Of a stretch of DNA of 64,000 nt, positions 25,861 to 36,889 are shown piece by piece; the first letter of the stretch is position 1, and each line of letters begins with the position of its first letter. A model generated the notes under the pieces. The model ran no database searches. It worked only from the letters and a program-made list of their open reading frames with translations, and was not told the DNA's origin. The position numbers were made by a program, and so were the translations under genes. The stretch spans positions 62,001-126,000 of the forward strand of contig NZ_LGIS01000018.1 of NCBI RefSeq assembly GCF_001187905.1. The letters run 5' to 3'. Source of the stretch: Pantoea sp. RIT-PI-b (GTDB taxonomy: Bacteria > Pseudomonadota > Gammaproteobacteria > Enterobacterales > Enterobacteriaceae).

Positions 25861-28266
25861 ATGTCGCAGCAAAAATTCAATAAAACACGTTTCGACGCCG
25901 CTCTCACCCGCCAATGGCAGCACCTTGGACTCACTTCCGCCCAGCAAATGACACCGCATCAATGGTGGCAAGCGCTGAGCAGCGTGCTGGCCGAAATGCT
26001 GGCGACCCAGCCACCGGCACCGCCGAAGCAAGGGCAGCGCCACGTCAATTATCTGTCGATGGAGTTTTTGATTGGTCGCCTGACCGGCAATAACTTGCTC
26101 AACCTTGGCTGGTACAACGACGTGCAAGCCGCGCTGGCGGAACATCAGGTTGAGCTGAGCGAACTGCTGGAGGAGGAAGTGGATCCGGCACTCGGCAACG
26201 GCGGGTTGGGGCGCTTAGCCGCCTGCTATATGGATTCGATGGCAACCGTCGGCCAGGCTGCGATGGGCCACGGCCTCAACTATCAATATGGTCTGTTTCG
26301 TCAGACGTTTGCCGACGGGCAGCAGCAGGAAGCGCCGGACGACTGGCAACGCGATCGCTATCCATGGTTTCGTTACAACGCGGCGCTGGATGTGCAGGTC
26401 GGCATCGGCGGCAAGGTAAAAGAGAATCAGGATGGCAGCCTTCAGTGGCGTCCCAACATCCTGCTGAAAGGAGAAGCCTGGGATTTACCGGTGGTGGGTT
26501 ATCGCAATGGCATCACGCTGCCGCTGCGATTGTGGAAAGCCAGCAGCGCGCAGCCGTTCGATCTCACCGCGTTTAACAACGGCCAATTCCTGCAGGCCGA
26601 GCAGCAAGGCATCGAGGCCGACAAGCTGACTAAGGTGCTCTATCCCAATGATAATCATGCGGAAGGTAAGCGCCTGCGCCTGATGCAGCAATATTTCCAG
26701 TGCGCCTGCGCGGTGGGCGATATTCTGCGCCGTCATCATCTCGCCGGGCGCGCTATTCGCAGCTTGCCTGATTTCGAAGTGATTCAGCTCAATGACACGC
26801 ATCCCACCATCGCCATTCCGGAAATGCTGCGCGTGCTGCTGGATGAACATCAGTTGAGTTGGGACGACGCGTGGCACATCACCAGCCGCACCTTTGCCTA
26901 CACCAATCACACGCTGATGCCGGAAGCGCTGGAGCGCTGGGATGAACGGCTGGTGCGCGACTTGCTGCCGCGCCACTGGCTGATCATCCGCGAAATTAAT
27001 CGCCGGTTTAAAAAGCGGGTGAAACAGCAGTGGCCGGGCGATAAGGCGATGTGGCACAAGCTGGCGGTGGTGGCTGAAGGCCAGGTGCGGATGGCGAATC
27101 TGTGCGTGGTGAGCTGCTTCGCGGTGAACGGCGTGGCGGCGCTGCACTCCGAGCTGGTGGTGAAAGATCTGTTTCCGGAATATCACCAACTGTGGCCGAA
27201 CAAATTCCATAACGTCACCAACGGCATTACGCCGCGCCGGTGGTTAAAGCAGTGTAACCCGCTGCTGTCGACGCTGATTGATGACAGTTTGCAGGTGGAA
27301 TGGGCTAACGATCTCGATGCGCTGGCATGGCTGGCGCCGTTCGCGCGCAAGAAAGCGTTCCGCCAGCAGTTTCGCGCCATCAAACAGCAAAATAAGCAGC
27401 GGCTGACGCTTTACGTCAAACGCGTGACCGGTATTGATATCAATCCGGATGCGCTGTTTGACGTGCAGATCAAGCGTCTACACGAGTACAAACGTCAGCA
27501 TTTGAGCTTGCTGCATATGCTGCACTGCTATCGTCAGCTGCGCGATAATCCGGACAATCCCGACTTCGTGCCGCGTGTATTTCTGTTTGGCGCCAAAGCC
27601 GCGCCCGGCTACTACCTTGCCAAAAACATCATCTATGCGATTAACAAAGTGGCGGAGGTGATCAACAACGATCCGCGGGTCGGCGATCGCCTGAAAGTGG
27701 TGTTTATTCCGGATTACCGCATTACCGCCGCCGAATTAATGATCCCGGCCGCCGATCTCTCTGAGCAGATCTCAACCGCCGGTTATGAAGCCTCCGGTAC
27801 CGGCAACATGAAACTGGCGCTAAACGGTGCGCTGACCATTGGCACGCTGGACGGCGCCAACGTGGAGATTGCGCAAGCGGTGGGCGAGAAGAATATCTTT
27901 ATCTTCGGCAATAGCGTGGACGAGGTGAAAGCGCTGAAGGCGGGCGGTTACAGCCCGAAAAAGCTGCGTAAGCACCATCCTTACCTCGATGGTTTGCTGA
28001 AGGAGCTGGAGAAGGGCAAGTTCAGCGAGGGTGATAAACACGCGTTTGATCTGATGCTGCACAGCCTGACGAAGAGTGGCGATCCCTGGCTGGTGCTGGC
28101 CGATTTCGATGCCTACATCGCGGCCCAGCAGCAGGTGGAAGCGCTGTGGAAAAACCCGGAAGCCTGGACGCGCGCGGCAATCCTGAATACCGCGCACACT
28201 GGCCGTTTTAGCTCTGACCGATCGATTCGTGATTATCAGCAGTTGATTTGGCAGGCGGCAAGATAA
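25861..28266 (+). CDS. malP: Maltodextrin phosphorylase MalP
   Basis: An 801-residue GT35 phosphorylase that releases glucose-1-phosphate from linear maltodextrins. The pyridoxal-phosphate lysine is K651 in [11 protein letters not shown]. The [12 protein letters not shown] and [15 protein letters not shown] segments mark the N-terminal half. The sequence around HIGGK... reads [10 protein letters not shown]. It matches MalP rather than glycogen phosphorylase by its malQ neighbour; the pair degrades maltodextrins. malT is absent upstream and no MalT box (GGGATGAGG type) was found in the 183-base gap. AAGGGATTG precedes the ATG. Confidence 0.93.
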   Translation: MSQQKFNKTRFDAALTRQWQHLGLTSAQQMTPHQWWQALSSVLAEMLATQPPAPPKQGQRHVNYLSMEFLIGRLTGNNLLNLGWYNDVQAALAEHQVELSELLEEEVDPALGNGGLGRLAACYMDSMATVGQAAMGHGLNYQYGLFRQTFADGQQQEAPDDWQRDRYPWFRYNAALDVQVGIGGKVKENQDGSLQWRPNILLKGEAWDLPVVGYRNGITLPLRLWKASSAQPFDLTAFNNGQFLQAEQQGIEADKLTKVLYPNDNHAEGKRLRLMQQYFQCACAVGDILRRHHLAGRAIRSLPDFEVIQLNDTHPTIAIPEMLRVLLDEHQLSWDDAWHITSRTFAYTNHTLMPEALERWDERLVRDLLPRHWLIIREINRRFKKRVKQQWPGDKAMWHKLAVVAEGQVRMANLCVVSCFAVNGVAALHSELVVKDLFPEYHQLWPNKFHNVTNGITPRRWLKQCNPLLSTLIDDSLQVEWANDLDALAWLAPFARKKAFRQQFRAIKQQNKQRLTLYVKRVTGIDINPDALFDVQIKRLHEYKRQHLSLLHMLHCYRQLRDNPDNPDFVPRVFLFGAKAAPGYYLAKNIIYAINKVAEVINNDPRVGDRLKVVFIPDYRITAAELMIPAADLSEQISTAGYEASGTGNMKLALNGALTIGTLDGANVEIAQAVGEKNIFIFGNSVDEVKALKAGGYSPKKLRKHHPYLDGLLKELEKGKFSEGDKHAFDLMLHSLTKSGDPWLVLADFDAYIAAQQQVEALWKNPEAWTRAAILNTAHTGRFSSDRSIRDYQQLIWQAAR

Positions 28267-28276
28267 TCGATATTTC

Positions 28277-28330
28277 GGTCGCCATGAATGGCGACCCTAC
28301 AAATTCCGTAAGGTGCGCATTTATGCGCAC
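28277..28330. repeat. Compound REP-like repeat (families B and C) between malP and malQ
   Basis: The same hairpins as at 25691-25740: GGTCGCCATGAATGGCGACC (28277-28296) with CTACA after it, then GTGCGCATTTATGCGCAC (28313-28330), extended by AAG/CTT flanks. It would fold in the malPQ mRNA just before the malQ ribosome site, without a T run. Confidence 0.8.
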
Positions 28331-28348
28331 CTTGTTGAAGGAGAAAGG

Positions 28349-30403
28349 ATGACGCTCAATAAGTTGGATCAGGCGGCACAGGATGCCGGCATCGCGCTGC
28401 GCTTTATCAATGCCCATGGCGAGCCGGAAACGATCAGTGATGCCACCAAACGCGCATTGCTGGCGGTGATGGAAACCCCAGTCGGCAAGGCTCCACCGCT
28501 ACCGCCGGTGCAGGTATTTGCCGCCCGCGCCAAACGCCAACTGACGCCGCAAGGCAGCGGCAGCTTTTCCTGGCAGTTGCACAGCGAACAGGGCAAAAGC
28601 TTCAGCGGCGAGGTGCAGGGCGGCGAACCGCTCACGCTGCCGCCGCGTCTGCCGCAGGGCTATCATCAGCTGACTCTGCGCAAAGGTCGCCAGCAGTGGC
28701 AAACGCGCATCATCATTGCCCCGCGCAGTTGCTATCTGCCTGCGCCGCTGGAACAGGGCGAAAAACGCTGGGGTGCATTAGTGCAGCTCTACACGCTGCG
28801 TTCAGAAAGCAACTGGGGCATTGGCGATTTCGGTGATTTGAGGCTGATGCTGGAACAGATTGCTAAACATGGCGGCGATTTTGTTGGCCTTAATCCGCTG
28901 CATGCGCTCTATCCGGCGCTGCCAGAACATGCCAGCCCTTATAGCCCCACGTCGCGTCGCTGGCTCAATGTGCTGTATCTCGACATCAATCAGGTGGCGG
29001 ATTTCCAGCACAGTCAGGACGGCCAGCGCTGGTGGAAAAGCGCTAAAACGCGCAAGGCTCTGCAGCAAGCGCGCGCCAGCGAGTTTGTCGATTACAGCGC
29101 GGTGGCTGAACTGAAATTAGCCGCGCTGCGTTTTGCCTGGCAAAACTATCAGCCACGCGCGGCAGCCGACGTCGAATTCCAGCAATTTATCGCCGACGGT
29201 GCCGAGCATCTGCGTTATCAGGCCGCCTTTGACGGCATTCTCGCCGAGCGCAGCCAGCAACATCCCGATGAGTGGGGTTGGGCAAACTGGCCGGAAGGCT
29301 GGCGTAACGCCTTGTTGCCGGAAGTGCAGCAATGGTGTGCTGCACACGAAGAGGAGATTCAGTTCTGGAGCTGGTTGCAGTACCTGGCGCAGCAGCAGTT
29401 TGCGGCCTGCTGGCAATACAGTCAGCAGCTGGGCATGGCGGTAGGGTTATACCGCGATTTGGCGGTCGGCGTGGCGCAGGGCAGTGCCGAAACCTGGCAA
29501 GATCCGGAACTTTATAAGCTTGGCGCATCAGTCGGCGCACCGCCGGATCGCCTCGGTCCGCAGGGACAAAACTGGGCGTTACCGCCGCTCGATCCGCATG
29601 TGATGCGCGCGCGCGGTTATCAGCCGTTTATCGATCTGCTGCGCGCCAACATGCGCGACTGCGGCGCACTGCGCATCGATCACGTGATGGCGCTGCTGCG
29701 TTTATGGTGGATTCCCTACGGCGAAAGTGCTGATAAAGGGGCTTACGTGGCGTATCCGGTGCACGATCTGTTGGCGATCCTCGCGCTGGAGAGTCAGCGC
29801 CATCGCTGCATGGTGATCGGCGAAGATCTCGGTACGGTACCGCAAGAGATCGTCAGCCTGCTGCGCAACAGCGGCATTTTCTCGTGGAAAGTGCTGTTCT
29901 TCGAGCAGCACGGCGACGGCAGCTATCGCCAGCCGCACGCGTATCCGCGTCAGTCGATTGCCAGTGCCAGCACGCATGACCTACCGACGTTGAGCGGATT
30001 CTGGCATGCGGATGATTTAACGCTGGGTGACAAGCTGGGCATCTATGCTCGCGACGGCGTGCTGCAATCTCTCCAGCAACAGCGGGTGAAACAAAAACAA
30101 GCGCTGCTGGATGCACTGCATCAGGCCGGTGCGCTGCCTGCACGTAGCGGCAAACGAGCTGATGGTTTGGCTTTATCTCCTGCGCTGACGTTGGCGTTTC
30201 ACCGTTATTTGGCGCGCACTCATAGCGCACTACTTGGGCTGCAGCCGGAAGATTGGCTCGGTATCTCTTCGCCGGTCAATGTACCGGGCACGGTCAATGA
30301 ATATCCTAACTGGCGTCGCAAGTTGAATGTCACGCTGGAAACGATGTTCACGCCTGAGGTGCAGAAGGTATTAAAAGCAGTAAATGAAGGGCGGAAAGCG
30401 TAG
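28349..30403 (+). CDS. malQ: 4-alpha-glucanotransferase (amylomaltase) MalQ
   Basis: The protein is 684 residues from the ATG at 28349, which has GAAGGAGAAAGG upstream; an in-frame start 12 codons earlier is embedded in the repeat and less likely. GH77 catalytic residues are D444 (RIDHVMALL), E492 (IGEDLGT) and D544 (STHDLPT). The N-terminal 140 residues form the extra domain seen in enteric MalQ. It transfers glucan segments between maltodextrins, freeing glucose and making longer chains for MalP. Confidence 0.95.
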   Translation: MTLNKLDQAAQDAGIALRFINAHGEPETISDATKRALLAVMETPVGKAPPLPPVQVFAARAKRQLTPQGSGSFSWQLHSEQGKSFSGEVQGGEPLTLPPRLPQGYHQLTLRKGRQQWQTRIIIAPRSCYLPAPLEQGEKRWGALVQLYTLRSESNWGIGDFGDLRLMLEQIAKHGGDFVGLNPLHALYPALPEHASPYSPTSRRWLNVLYLDINQVADFQHSQDGQRWWKSAKTRKALQQARASEFVDYSAVAELKLAALRFAWQNYQPRAAADVEFQQFIADGAEHLRYQAAFDGILAERSQQHPDEWGWANWPEGWRNALLPEVQQWCAAHEEEIQFWSWLQYLAQQQFAACWQYSQQLGMAVGLYRDLAVGVAQGSAETWQDPELYKLGASVGAPPDRLGPQGQNWALPPLDPHVMRARGYQPFIDLLRANMRDCGALRIDHVMALLRLWWIPYGESADKGAYVAYPVHDLLAILALESQRHRCMVIGEDLGTVPQEIVSLLRNSGIFSWKVLFFEQHGDGSYRQPHAYPRQSIASASTHDLPTLSGFWHADDLTLGDKLGIYARDGVLQSLQQQRVKQKQALLDALHQAGALPARSGKRADGLALSPALTLAFHRYLARTHSALLGLQPEDWLGISSPVNVPGTVNEYPNWRRKLNVTLETMFTPEVQKVLKAVNEGRKA

Positions 30404-30440
30404 TTAAAACGCGCGGCAGCATCGGGTTGCTGCCGCGTGC
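30404..30440 (-). terminator. Probable terminator of nfuA
   Basis: CGCGGCAGCA, six bases, TGCTGCCGCG: a perfect 10-base stem. On the minus strand GCGTTTTAAC follows, so it serves nfuA better than malQ, whose end it also touches. Confidence 0.6.
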
Positions 30441-30444
30441 TGAA

Positions 30445-31020
30445 TCAGTAGTACGAGTGCTCACCGCGCTGGTGCTCAGTTAAATCACGCACGCCTTTCA
30501 GCTCAGGGAAGGCTGCCAGCAGCTCTTTCTCGATACCATCTTTCAGGGTGACGTCGATCATCGAACAACCGTTACAGCCGCCGCCAAATTGCAGAATGGC
30601 GATGCCGTCATCGGTGATTTCCATCAGCGATACGCGACCGCCGTGGCCAGCCAGCTGCGGGTTAATCTGCGCTTGCAGCAGATATTCCACGCGCTCAACC
30701 ATTGGCGCATCGTCAGAGACCTTACGCATTTTGGCGTTGGGCGCTTTCAGCGTCAGCTGCGAACCGAGGTTGTCGGTTACAAAGTCGATTTCCGCGTCAT
30801 CAAGGTACGGTGCGCTCAGCTCATCAACAAAGGCTGACAGTTTTTCGAACTTAAATTCGGTATCGGAAGCTTCTACTGCATCAGGTGGGCAGTAAGAAAC
30901 ACCGCATTCTGCGGTTGGCGTACCCGGATTAATGACGAATACGCGAATCTGAGTGCCATCTTCTTGTTTGGACAGCAATTTTGAGAAGTGCTCTTGCGCA
31001 GCATCAGTAATAACGATCAT
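30445..31020 (-). CDS. nfuA: Fe-S cluster carrier/biogenesis protein NfuA
   Basis: A 191-residue protein with a degenerate A-type N-terminal domain (about 1-95) and a C-terminal Nfu domain. The CNGC motif (C149, C152) binds a 4Fe-4S cluster at a dimer interface, as in E. coli NfuA. It delivers clusters to targets under oxidative stress or iron starvation. It is on the same strand as gntX, 58 bases downstream, matching the E. coli order. Confidence 0.96.
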   Translation of the reverse strand: MIVITDAAQEHFSKLLSKQEDGTQIRVFVINPGTPTAECGVSYCPPDAVEASDTEFKFEKLSAFVDELSAPYLDDAEIDFVTDNLGSQLTLKAPNAKMRKVSDDAPMVERVEYLLQAQINPQLAGHGGRVSLMEITDDGIAILQFGGGCNGCSMIDVTLKDGIEKELLAAFPELKGVRDLTEHQRGEHSYY

Positions 31021-31078
31021 GGCGATTGCTCAATAGTTGACTAAATTACTTGGTTATAATACGCCCAACACCGACGCT

Positions 31079-31756
31079 CTACAAGGTACGGCACAGGCAA
31101 CCAATGTGTACGCTGGCCGCGCCTTGCGCCAGCAGGATGCGGCTAATTTCCGCCACGGTACTTCCGGTAGTCACAACATCGTCGATAAGCAGGATATGGC
31201 GCCCGCGCACCGGCATTTCAAGGCGAAAGGCACCGCGCAGGTTCTTTTTACGTGCGCTAGCGCTTAATGAATGCTGCACCGCGCCGTGCCGCACGCGTTT
31301 TACTCCTTCGCGATATTCGCAGCCCAGCCAGCGTGCCAGCGGTTTTGCCAGCAGCGCCGCCTGATTATAGCCGCGTTGCCAGGCGCGCCGACGATGCAGC
31401 GGCACGCTCAGCACCAAATCTACACGCGGCAGCCGGTAATCACGACGCATTGTTAATAATTTTAACAAAATCAGCCGCGCCAGCATCACCCTGAGTGCGG
31501 TAATGCGAGAAAACTTCAGCTGCTGCACCCAATCACTCAGCGGCGGCAGATAATCACTGACGCAGGTTAGACTTTGCCACGGCGGCGGCTGGCGGATGCA
31601 GCGCCCGCAGGGTTGGGCGCCACTGGCCGGTAAACCGCAGCATGGGCATAGCGCCGGCAGCCGTGGAATTTGTTGCACGCAGCGACTGCACAAACCGTGG
31701 CCGACAATCTGCAGCGGCAGGCGGCATAGCCAACACAGTGCCGGGATTGGTAGCAT
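31079..31756 (-). CDS. gntX: Phosphoribosyltransferase-domain DNA utilisation protein GntX (ComF family)
   Basis: A 225-residue protein of the ComF/GntX family. The N-terminal part carries paired cysteines of a zinc-ribbon kind (CSRC, CPCCGLP, CGRC). The C-terminal part is a type I phosphoribosyltransferase domain with the PRPP loop in HILLIDDVVTTGSTVAEIS. ComF relatives act in natural transformation in Haemophilus; in E. coli the gene is linked to use of DNA as a nutrient. It is divergent from bioH. The hof genes in this window act in the same proposed process. Confidence 0.92.
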   Translation of the reverse strand: MLPIPALCWLCRLPLQIVGHGLCSRCVQQIPRLPALCPCCGLPASGAQPCGRCIRQPPPWQSLTCVSDYLPPLSDWVQQLKFSRITALRVMLARLILLKLLTMRRDYRLPRVDLVLSVPLHRRRAWQRGYNQAALLAKPLARWLGCEYREGVKRVRHGAVQHSLSASARKKNLRGAFRLEMPVRGRHILLIDDVVTTGSTVAEISRILLAQGAASVHIGCLCRTL

Positions 31757-31791
31757 AGCGACCTCCTTTTCACTTTTCGGGAGTGTAACCG

Positions 31792-32565
31792 ATGAGTTCG
31801 CTTTACTGGCACACCACAGGCACGGGCGATTGCGATCTTGTGCTGCTGCACGGCTGGGGTTTGAACGCCGAAGTGTGGCAAAACATTGTTCCTCGACTCA
31901 GCTCGCATTTTCGCCTGCACCTGGTGGATCTGCCGGGCTTTGGTCGCAGCCAGGGTTTTGGTCCGCTGACCTTAGCGGAAATGGCGCAGCAACTGTTACC
32001 GCAGTTACCGCCGCGCGCGGTGCTGATCGGCTGGTCGCTGGGCGGATTAGTCGCCAGCCAATTGGCTTTAACCCAGCCCGGTCGTGTTACAGCACTGATC
32101 TCCGTGGCATCATCGCCGTGCTTTACCGCACGTGATGCGTGGCCGGGCATCAAGCCCGAGACGCTACAGAGTTTCCAGCAACAGCTGAGCACAGATTTCC
32201 AACGCACCGTGGAGCGTTTTCTGGCGCTGCAAACCATGGGCACCGAGCATGCGCGACAAGATGCACGTCAGCTGAAAGAGGTGGTGTTGTCGCAGCCGAT
32301 GCCATCGGTCGAGGTATTAGAAGGCGGACTGGAGATTCTGCGTCAGGACGATCTGCGGGCTTCACTCGACGACCTCACTCTGCCGTTTCTGCGCATTTAT
32401 GGTTATCTCGATGGGCTGGTGCCGCGTGGTATCGCACAGGAGCTGGATACGCGCTGGCCATCTTCTTCATCGGTGGTGATGGAGAAGGCGGCGCATGCGC
32501 CATTTATTTCCCATCCGGATGCTTTCTGTCAGCAGGTGCTGAATTTTGTCCGCGCAGCCACATAA
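31792..32565 (+). CDS. bioH: Pimeloyl-[acyl-carrier protein] methyl ester esterase BioH
   Basis: A 257-residue alpha/beta hydrolase with the triad S82 (GWSLGG), D207 (YGYLDG) and H235 (KAAHAPF), the same numbers as in E. coli BioH. It removes the methyl group from pimeloyl-ACP methyl ester, closing the pimelate stage of biotin synthesis. It is divergent from gntX. Its last 62 bases overlap the 3' end of the convergent phosphorylase gene. Confidence 0.95.
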   Translation: MSSLYWHTTGTGDCDLVLLHGWGLNAEVWQNIVPRLSSHFRLHLVDLPGFGRSQGFGPLTLAEMAQQLLPQLPPRAVLIGWSLGGLVASQLALTQPGRVTALISVASSPCFTARDAWPGIKPETLQSFQQQLSTDFQRTVERFLALQTMGTEHARQDARQLKEVVLSQPMPSVEVLEGGLEILRQDDLRASLDDLTLPFLRIYGYLDGLVPRGIAQELDTRWPSSSSVVMEKAAHAPFISHPDAFCQQVLNFVRAAT

Positions 32566-34231
32566 ACTGCCATGCAGCCAGCGTTATTGGCTGGCTGCCA
32601 TCCAGCTTCTCCCCGCTAATGAGATCCTGCACCTGGTGCGCCAGCGGCAGCTGTGTGGTTACATCATGGTTGCTGAGATTAAACACGCACAGTAAGCCTT
32701 CGCTATCCGGTTTATGGCGACGCAATACCAGCAAGGTATTCTCGCTCTCCAGCAGCGTCATCGGATTGTCCGGATGAAACGCGGACTGGCGCGTGCGCAG
32801 CTGAATCAGCGCGCTGAGACGTTCATACACCTGCTGTCGCAGCGGATTGCCGCCGCTAATCCACGCCTCCATCTCGCGCAGGCTGTACTTCTCACGGTTG
32901 ATGGCGCGGTTGTGGCCAGCGGCACGCACGCCTTCGTTATCGTTGCGTGAGCCGAGAATGCTTTGAATGTAGATGGCGGGCACGCCGGGAAACGACAGCA
33001 GAATTGCATGTGCCAGCAGGAAGCGACGCAAACGCGTGTCATCGTCGTCGTTCTGCTGATTCAGCGCATCGAAATAGGTGACGTTAATTTCGTAAGGGCT
33101 GGTGGTGCCGTCGGCATTGTTCTTGTAGGAGACCAGCGCGCCCTCCAGCGCTAAATCGCGTACCAGCGCCACAATCTCCACTTCCGACAAAATACCGCGC
33201 GCCGGATTCAGCCCAATGCCGTCGTGCGAGGCGAGAAAGTTAAAGAAGGTGGTGGTGCCACCGCCTAAATCCAGCGTGCTGGCCCATTGACGCAGCGCAC
33301 GCGCCGAACCGGAGTGTATGGCGTGCAGCACCAGCGGCGGCAGTGAAAACTGGTACACCATCTGCGCTTCATCTTTGCCGTTGCCGAAATAGCTGATGTT
33401 GTCTTTGTGCGGCACATTGGTTTCGGTGACGATCACCGTGCCGGGCGCCGCTTCATTGGCGATGGCGCGAAACAGTTTCACCAGTTGATGGGTTTTCGGC
33501 AGATGAATGCAGTGGGTGCCGGGCGTTTTCCACATGTAGCCAACGGCGTCGAGCCGCACATAATCCGCGCCTTTGATCAGGTAATCCAGCAGCACGTCGA
33601 CCATGCGAATCAACACTTCCGGGTTGGCGAAGTTGAGGTCGATTTGGTCGGCGCTGAAGGTGGTCCAGATGTAGCGTGTCTCGCCGTTGGCCATCTCAAA
33701 CGGTGTTAATAAGGGTGAAGTGCGTGGGCGCGTGACCGCGCTGAGATCGGTGGCGGGCGGCATGCTGATAAAGAAATCATCCCAGCCGGGATCCTGCGCC
33801 AGAAAATGGCGAAACCACGCGCTGTGCGCCGACATGTGATTGCAGACAAAATCGAACATCAGGCGGGTTTCAGTATGTAGCGCGCTGATATGTTGCCACT
33901 CGCCGCAGATCGGATTGACCTGGTGATAGTCGATAACCGAGAAGCCATCATCGGATGAATAAGGAAAGAACGGCAGCAGATGCACCAGGCTGAAAGTGGA
34001 TTGCAGATGCTGCTGATAAAAGCGTGAAAAGCTGGCGAGGGTGGGTTGTTCCGGTTCGCGAAACTGATCGGCGTAGCTGATCAGCACCACATCTTTCTCA
34101 TCCCAGTGCGCCTTGCGCGGCAGTTTAACCGTATCGCGCGCGGCTCGAATGTGTGAAAGCAGGCGTTCACGCGCTGCGGCAGGAAAGCTGCCGTGATAAA
34201 TCTCATCGATTAAGGCGTTGATAATATCCAT
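32504..34231 (-). CDS. GH13 sugar phosphorylase (sucrose/glucosylglycerate phosphorylase family)
   Basis: A 575-residue protein of the GH13_18 type. The catalytic residues are nucleophile D228 ([12 protein letters not shown]), acid/base E270 (IVTETNVPH) and stabiliser D337 (LASHDGIGL). Relatives phosphorolyse sucrose, glucosylglycerate (E. coli YcjM) or glucosylglycerol to glucose-1-phosphate. [10 protein letters not shown] and the [15 protein letters not shown] segment are shared by the YcjM-like group, so glucosylglycerate or a related compatible solute is a reasonable guess rather than sucrose. It is a lone gene where feoABC is found in E. coli, and overlaps bioH tail to tail. Confidence 0.85.
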   Translation of the reverse strand: MDIINALIDEIYHGSFPAAARERLLSHIRAARDTVKLPRKAHWDEKDVVLISYADQFREPEQPTLASFSRFYQQHLQSTFSLVHLLPFFPYSSDDGFSVIDYHQVNPICGEWQHISALHTETRLMFDFVCNHMSAHSAWFRHFLAQDPGWDDFFISMPPATDLSAVTRPRTSPLLTPFEMANGETRYIWTTFSADQIDLNFANPEVLIRMVDVLLDYLIKGADYVRLDAVGYMWKTPGTHCIHLPKTHQLVKLFRAIANEAAPGTVIVTETNVPHKDNISYFGNGKDEAQMVYQFSLPPLVLHAIHSGSARALRQWASTLDLGGGTTTFFNFLASHDGIGLNPARGILSEVEIVALVRDLALEGALVSYKNNADGTTSPYEINVTYFDALNQQNDDDDTRLRRFLLAHAILLSFPGVPAIYIQSILGSRNDNEGVRAAGHNRAINREKYSLREMEAWISGGNPLRQQVYERLSALIQLRTRQSAFHPDNPMTLLESENTLLVLRRHKPDSEGLLCVFNLSNHDVTTQLPLAHQVQDLISGEKLDGSQPITLAAWQFMWLRGQNSAPADRKHPDGK

Positions 34232-34309
34232 TGGATCGCTGGGCCACGCGGAAGGTCATTTTTTCACACAGAATTTTTAGCGTAGTTGGGCGAGGAGATT
34301 TATCAAGGC

Positions 34310-34346
34310 TTATACGCGCGGAGATAGCGTCATCTCCGCGCGTTTT
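34310..34346. terminator. Hairpin between tex and the sugar phosphorylase gene
   Basis: CGCGCGGAGA, eight bases, TCTCCGCGCG followed by TTTTTAG on the plus strand. On the minus strand, where both neighbours are transcribed, only TATAAG follows, so termination of tex would be weak. Confidence 0.45.
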
Positions 34347-34358
34347 TAGGGCAGGATC

Positions 34359-36698
34359 TTAACGTTTTTTACCGAAGGCTGCGGCAAGCGCATCGCCCAT
34401 CGCGCTGTTGCCGGCGGAAGCGCTGGCCGGTTTGCCACGGCCTTTGTTATTGGCCGCCGGACGCGCTGCTTCTTTGCCCGCGCTGCGGTTGTTCCCGCGC
34501 GCATTGCTTTCACCTGGCTGCTCATCCAGACGCATGGTGAGCGCAATACGTTTACGCTGCATATCCACTTCCATTACTTTCACTTTGACGATATCGCCGG
34601 CTTTCACCACCTGATGGGGATCCTCGACGAACTTGTCGGAAAGGGAAGAGATGTGCACTAAACCATCCTGATGCACGCCGATATCAACGAACGCGCCGAA
34701 GTTGGTGACGTTGGTCACCGCGCCTTCCAGCACCATGCCCGGCAACAGATCGTTGAGCGTTTCCACACCTTCAGCAAACTGCGCGGTTTTAAACTCAGGG
34801 CGCGGATCGCGACCCGGTTTTTCCAGCTCTTTGATGATGTCCGTCACCGTTGGCAAGCCGAAGCGCTCATCGGTGAATTCACGTGCGTTGAGATCGCGCA
34901 GGCTGCCCGGATTGCCCATCAACTCATTCAGCGCCTGCTCGGTGGCGGCCAGAATGCGCTCGACCAGCGGGTAAGCTTCCGGGTGCACGGTTGAGGCATC
35001 CAGCGGGTTATCGCCGTGGTTAATACGCAGGAAGCCGGCACACTGCTCAAAGGCTTTCGGTCCCAGACGACTGACTTTCAGTAGCTGCTGACGATTCTGG
35101 AAACGTCCATTCTCATCGCGCCAGCTGACAATATTCTGCGCCATCATGCGGGTTAAACCGGCTACGCGGGTTAACAGCGCTACCGATGCGGTGTTGAGAT
35201 CAACACCCACGGCGTTTACGCAGTCTTCTACCACCGCATCCAGCTTCTTCGCCAGCTGGCTTTGGCTAACATCATGCTGATATTGGCCCACGCCGATGGA
35301 TTTCGGATCGATTTTCACCAGTTCGGCAAGCGGATCCTGCAGGCGGCGCGCGATGGAAACTGCACCACGAATCGAGACGTCGAGATCCGGGAACTCCAGC
35401 GCCGCCAATTCCGACGCAGAGTAAACCGATGCGCCCGCTTCACTCACAATCACTTTCTGCGCGTTAACGTGGGGGAACTGCTTCTGCACGTCGAGGAAGA
35501 AGCGTTCGGTCTCGCGCGAAGCGGTGCCGTTACCAATCGCCACCAGTTCAACCTGATGTTTGGTGCACAGTGCCGCGACGGCCGCGGCCGCTTTCGCTGC
35601 CTGACCGGTGTGCGGATAAATGGTGTCGGTGGCGACCAGTTTGCCGGTGGCATCCACCACCGCGACTTTTACACCGGTACGCAAACCGGGATCGAGACCC
35701 ATAGTGGCGCGCATTCCCGCCGGTGCGGCCATCAGCAGATCGTGCAGGTTGCGGGCAAATACGTTGATGGCTTCATCTTCGGCGCGTTCACGAATGGTGC
35801 CCATCAATTCGGTTTCGAGGTGCAGCAGCACTTTGATGCGCCAGGTCCAGCTCACCACCGCCTTGCGCCAGCTGTCCGCCGGGGCGTTATTCAGGCGCAG
35901 GTTGAGGTGTTCGGCGATCAGCGTTTCGCCGTAGCTTTCACGCGGGGCTTCTTCAAACTGGGGATCGGCATTTAGCGACAGCTGCAGCACGCCTTCGTTA
36001 CGGCCGCGGAACATCGCCAGCGCGCGGTGCGATGGCACGCCGCTCAGCGCTTCGTGATGATCGAAGTAGTCGCGGAATTTCGCGCCTTCTTCCTCTTTGC
36101 CTTCCACCACGCGAGAAACCACATGCGCGTTCTTCCACAGATAATCACGCACTTTCGCCAGCAGCGAGGCGTCTTCCGCAAAGCGCTCCATCAGAATGTA
36201 GCGTGCGCCATCCAGCGCGGCGCGTACGTCGGCAACGCCTTTGTCGGCGTCAACGTAGCCCGCGGCCAGCTGCTCGGGATCCTGCGACGCATCCTGCCAC
36301 AGCGTCTCGGCCAGCGGCTCAAGACCGGCTTCAATCGCGATCTGTCCGCGCGTACGACGCTTCTGTTTGTACGGCAGGTAAAGGTCTTCCAGCTCGGTTT
36401 TGTTCAGCGTGCTGTTGATGGCGGTAGCGAGTTCAGGGGTAAGTTTGCCCTGTTCGTCGATAGATTTAAGAATCGACTGGCGACGATCGTCCAGCTCGCG
36501 CAGGTAACCTAAACGGCTTTCCAGTAAACGCAGCTGGGTGTCGTCCAGGCCTCCGGTCACTTCCTTACGATAACGTGCGATAAACGGCACGGTGTTCCCT
36601 TCATCAAGTAAGCGCACGGCGGCATCAACCTGGTCGGCGCGTGCCTTTAGCTCACTTGCGATAATCTGGCTCAGCGAATCTTTCATCATCATTAACAA
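34359..36698 (-). CDS. yhgF: Tex/YhgF RNA-binding transcriptional accessory protein
   Basis: A 779-residue protein of the Tex family. It has the N-terminal Tex domain, a YqgF/RuvC-like domain (about 325-455, with [18 protein letters not shown]), helix-hairpin-helix motifs (about 490-560, [21 protein letters not shown]) and a C-terminal S1 RNA-binding domain (about 645-720, [21 protein letters not shown]). It acts on RNA and transcription complexes; the precise role is not settled. Several adjacent ATGs lie at the start (MLMMMKDSL); the later ones match the usual N-terminus. It is divergent from greB here. Confidence 0.95.
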   Translation of the reverse strand: MLMMMKDSLSQIIASELKARADQVDAAVRLLDEGNTVPFIARYRKEVTGGLDDTQLRLLESRLGYLRELDDRRQSILKSIDEQGKLTPELATAINSTLNKTELEDLYLPYKQKRRTRGQIAIEAGLEPLAETLWQDASQDPEQLAAGYVDADKGVADVRAALDGARYILMERFAEDASLLAKVRDYLWKNAHVVSRVVEGKEEEGAKFRDYFDHHEALSGVPSHRALAMFRGRNEGVLQLSLNADPQFEEAPRESYGETLIAEHLNLRLNNAPADSWRKAVVSWTWRIKVLLHLETELMGTIRERAEDEAINVFARNLHDLLMAAPAGMRATMGLDPGLRTGVKVAVVDATGKLVATDTIYPHTGQAAKAAAAVAALCTKHQVELVAIGNGTASRETERFFLDVQKQFPHVNAQKVIVSEAGASVYSASELAALEFPDLDVSIRGAVSIARRLQDPLAELVKIDPKSIGVGQYQHDVSQSQLAKKLDAVVEDCVNAVGVDLNTASVALLTRVAGLTRMMAQNIVSWRDENGRFQNRQQLLKVSRLGPKAFEQCAGFLRINHGDNPLDASTVHPEAYPLVERILAATEQALNELMGNPGSLRDLNAREFTDERFGLPTVTDIIKELEKPGRDPRPEFKTAQFAEGVETLNDLLPGMVLEGAVTNVTNFGAFVDIGVHQDGLVHISSLSDKFVEDPHQVVKAGDIVKVKVMEVDMQRKRIALTMRLDEQPGESNARGNNRSAGKEAARPAANNKGRGKPASASAGNSAMGDALAAAFGKKR

Positions 36699-36889
36699 TG
36701 CTTACACAGGGTTAGAAATAGGGGACAGTTATACGGGCTGAGGGCGAAAATTGCCAGCCGGGGGCCAGTGAATCCGTCTTTTTCTGAATGCAGCGCGCGC
36801 TTTAAAGTCTGCTTCTTGCTGATGGCGAATCGGTCGCTTATTGTTAGCCTCTTTGCTGCGAAGAAACGCCGTTACCACGAGTTGATGTC

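Noticed and set aside
31596..32135. 179-codon open frame across gntX and bioH
   Set aside because: It spans two genes in other frames and their divergent promoter region.
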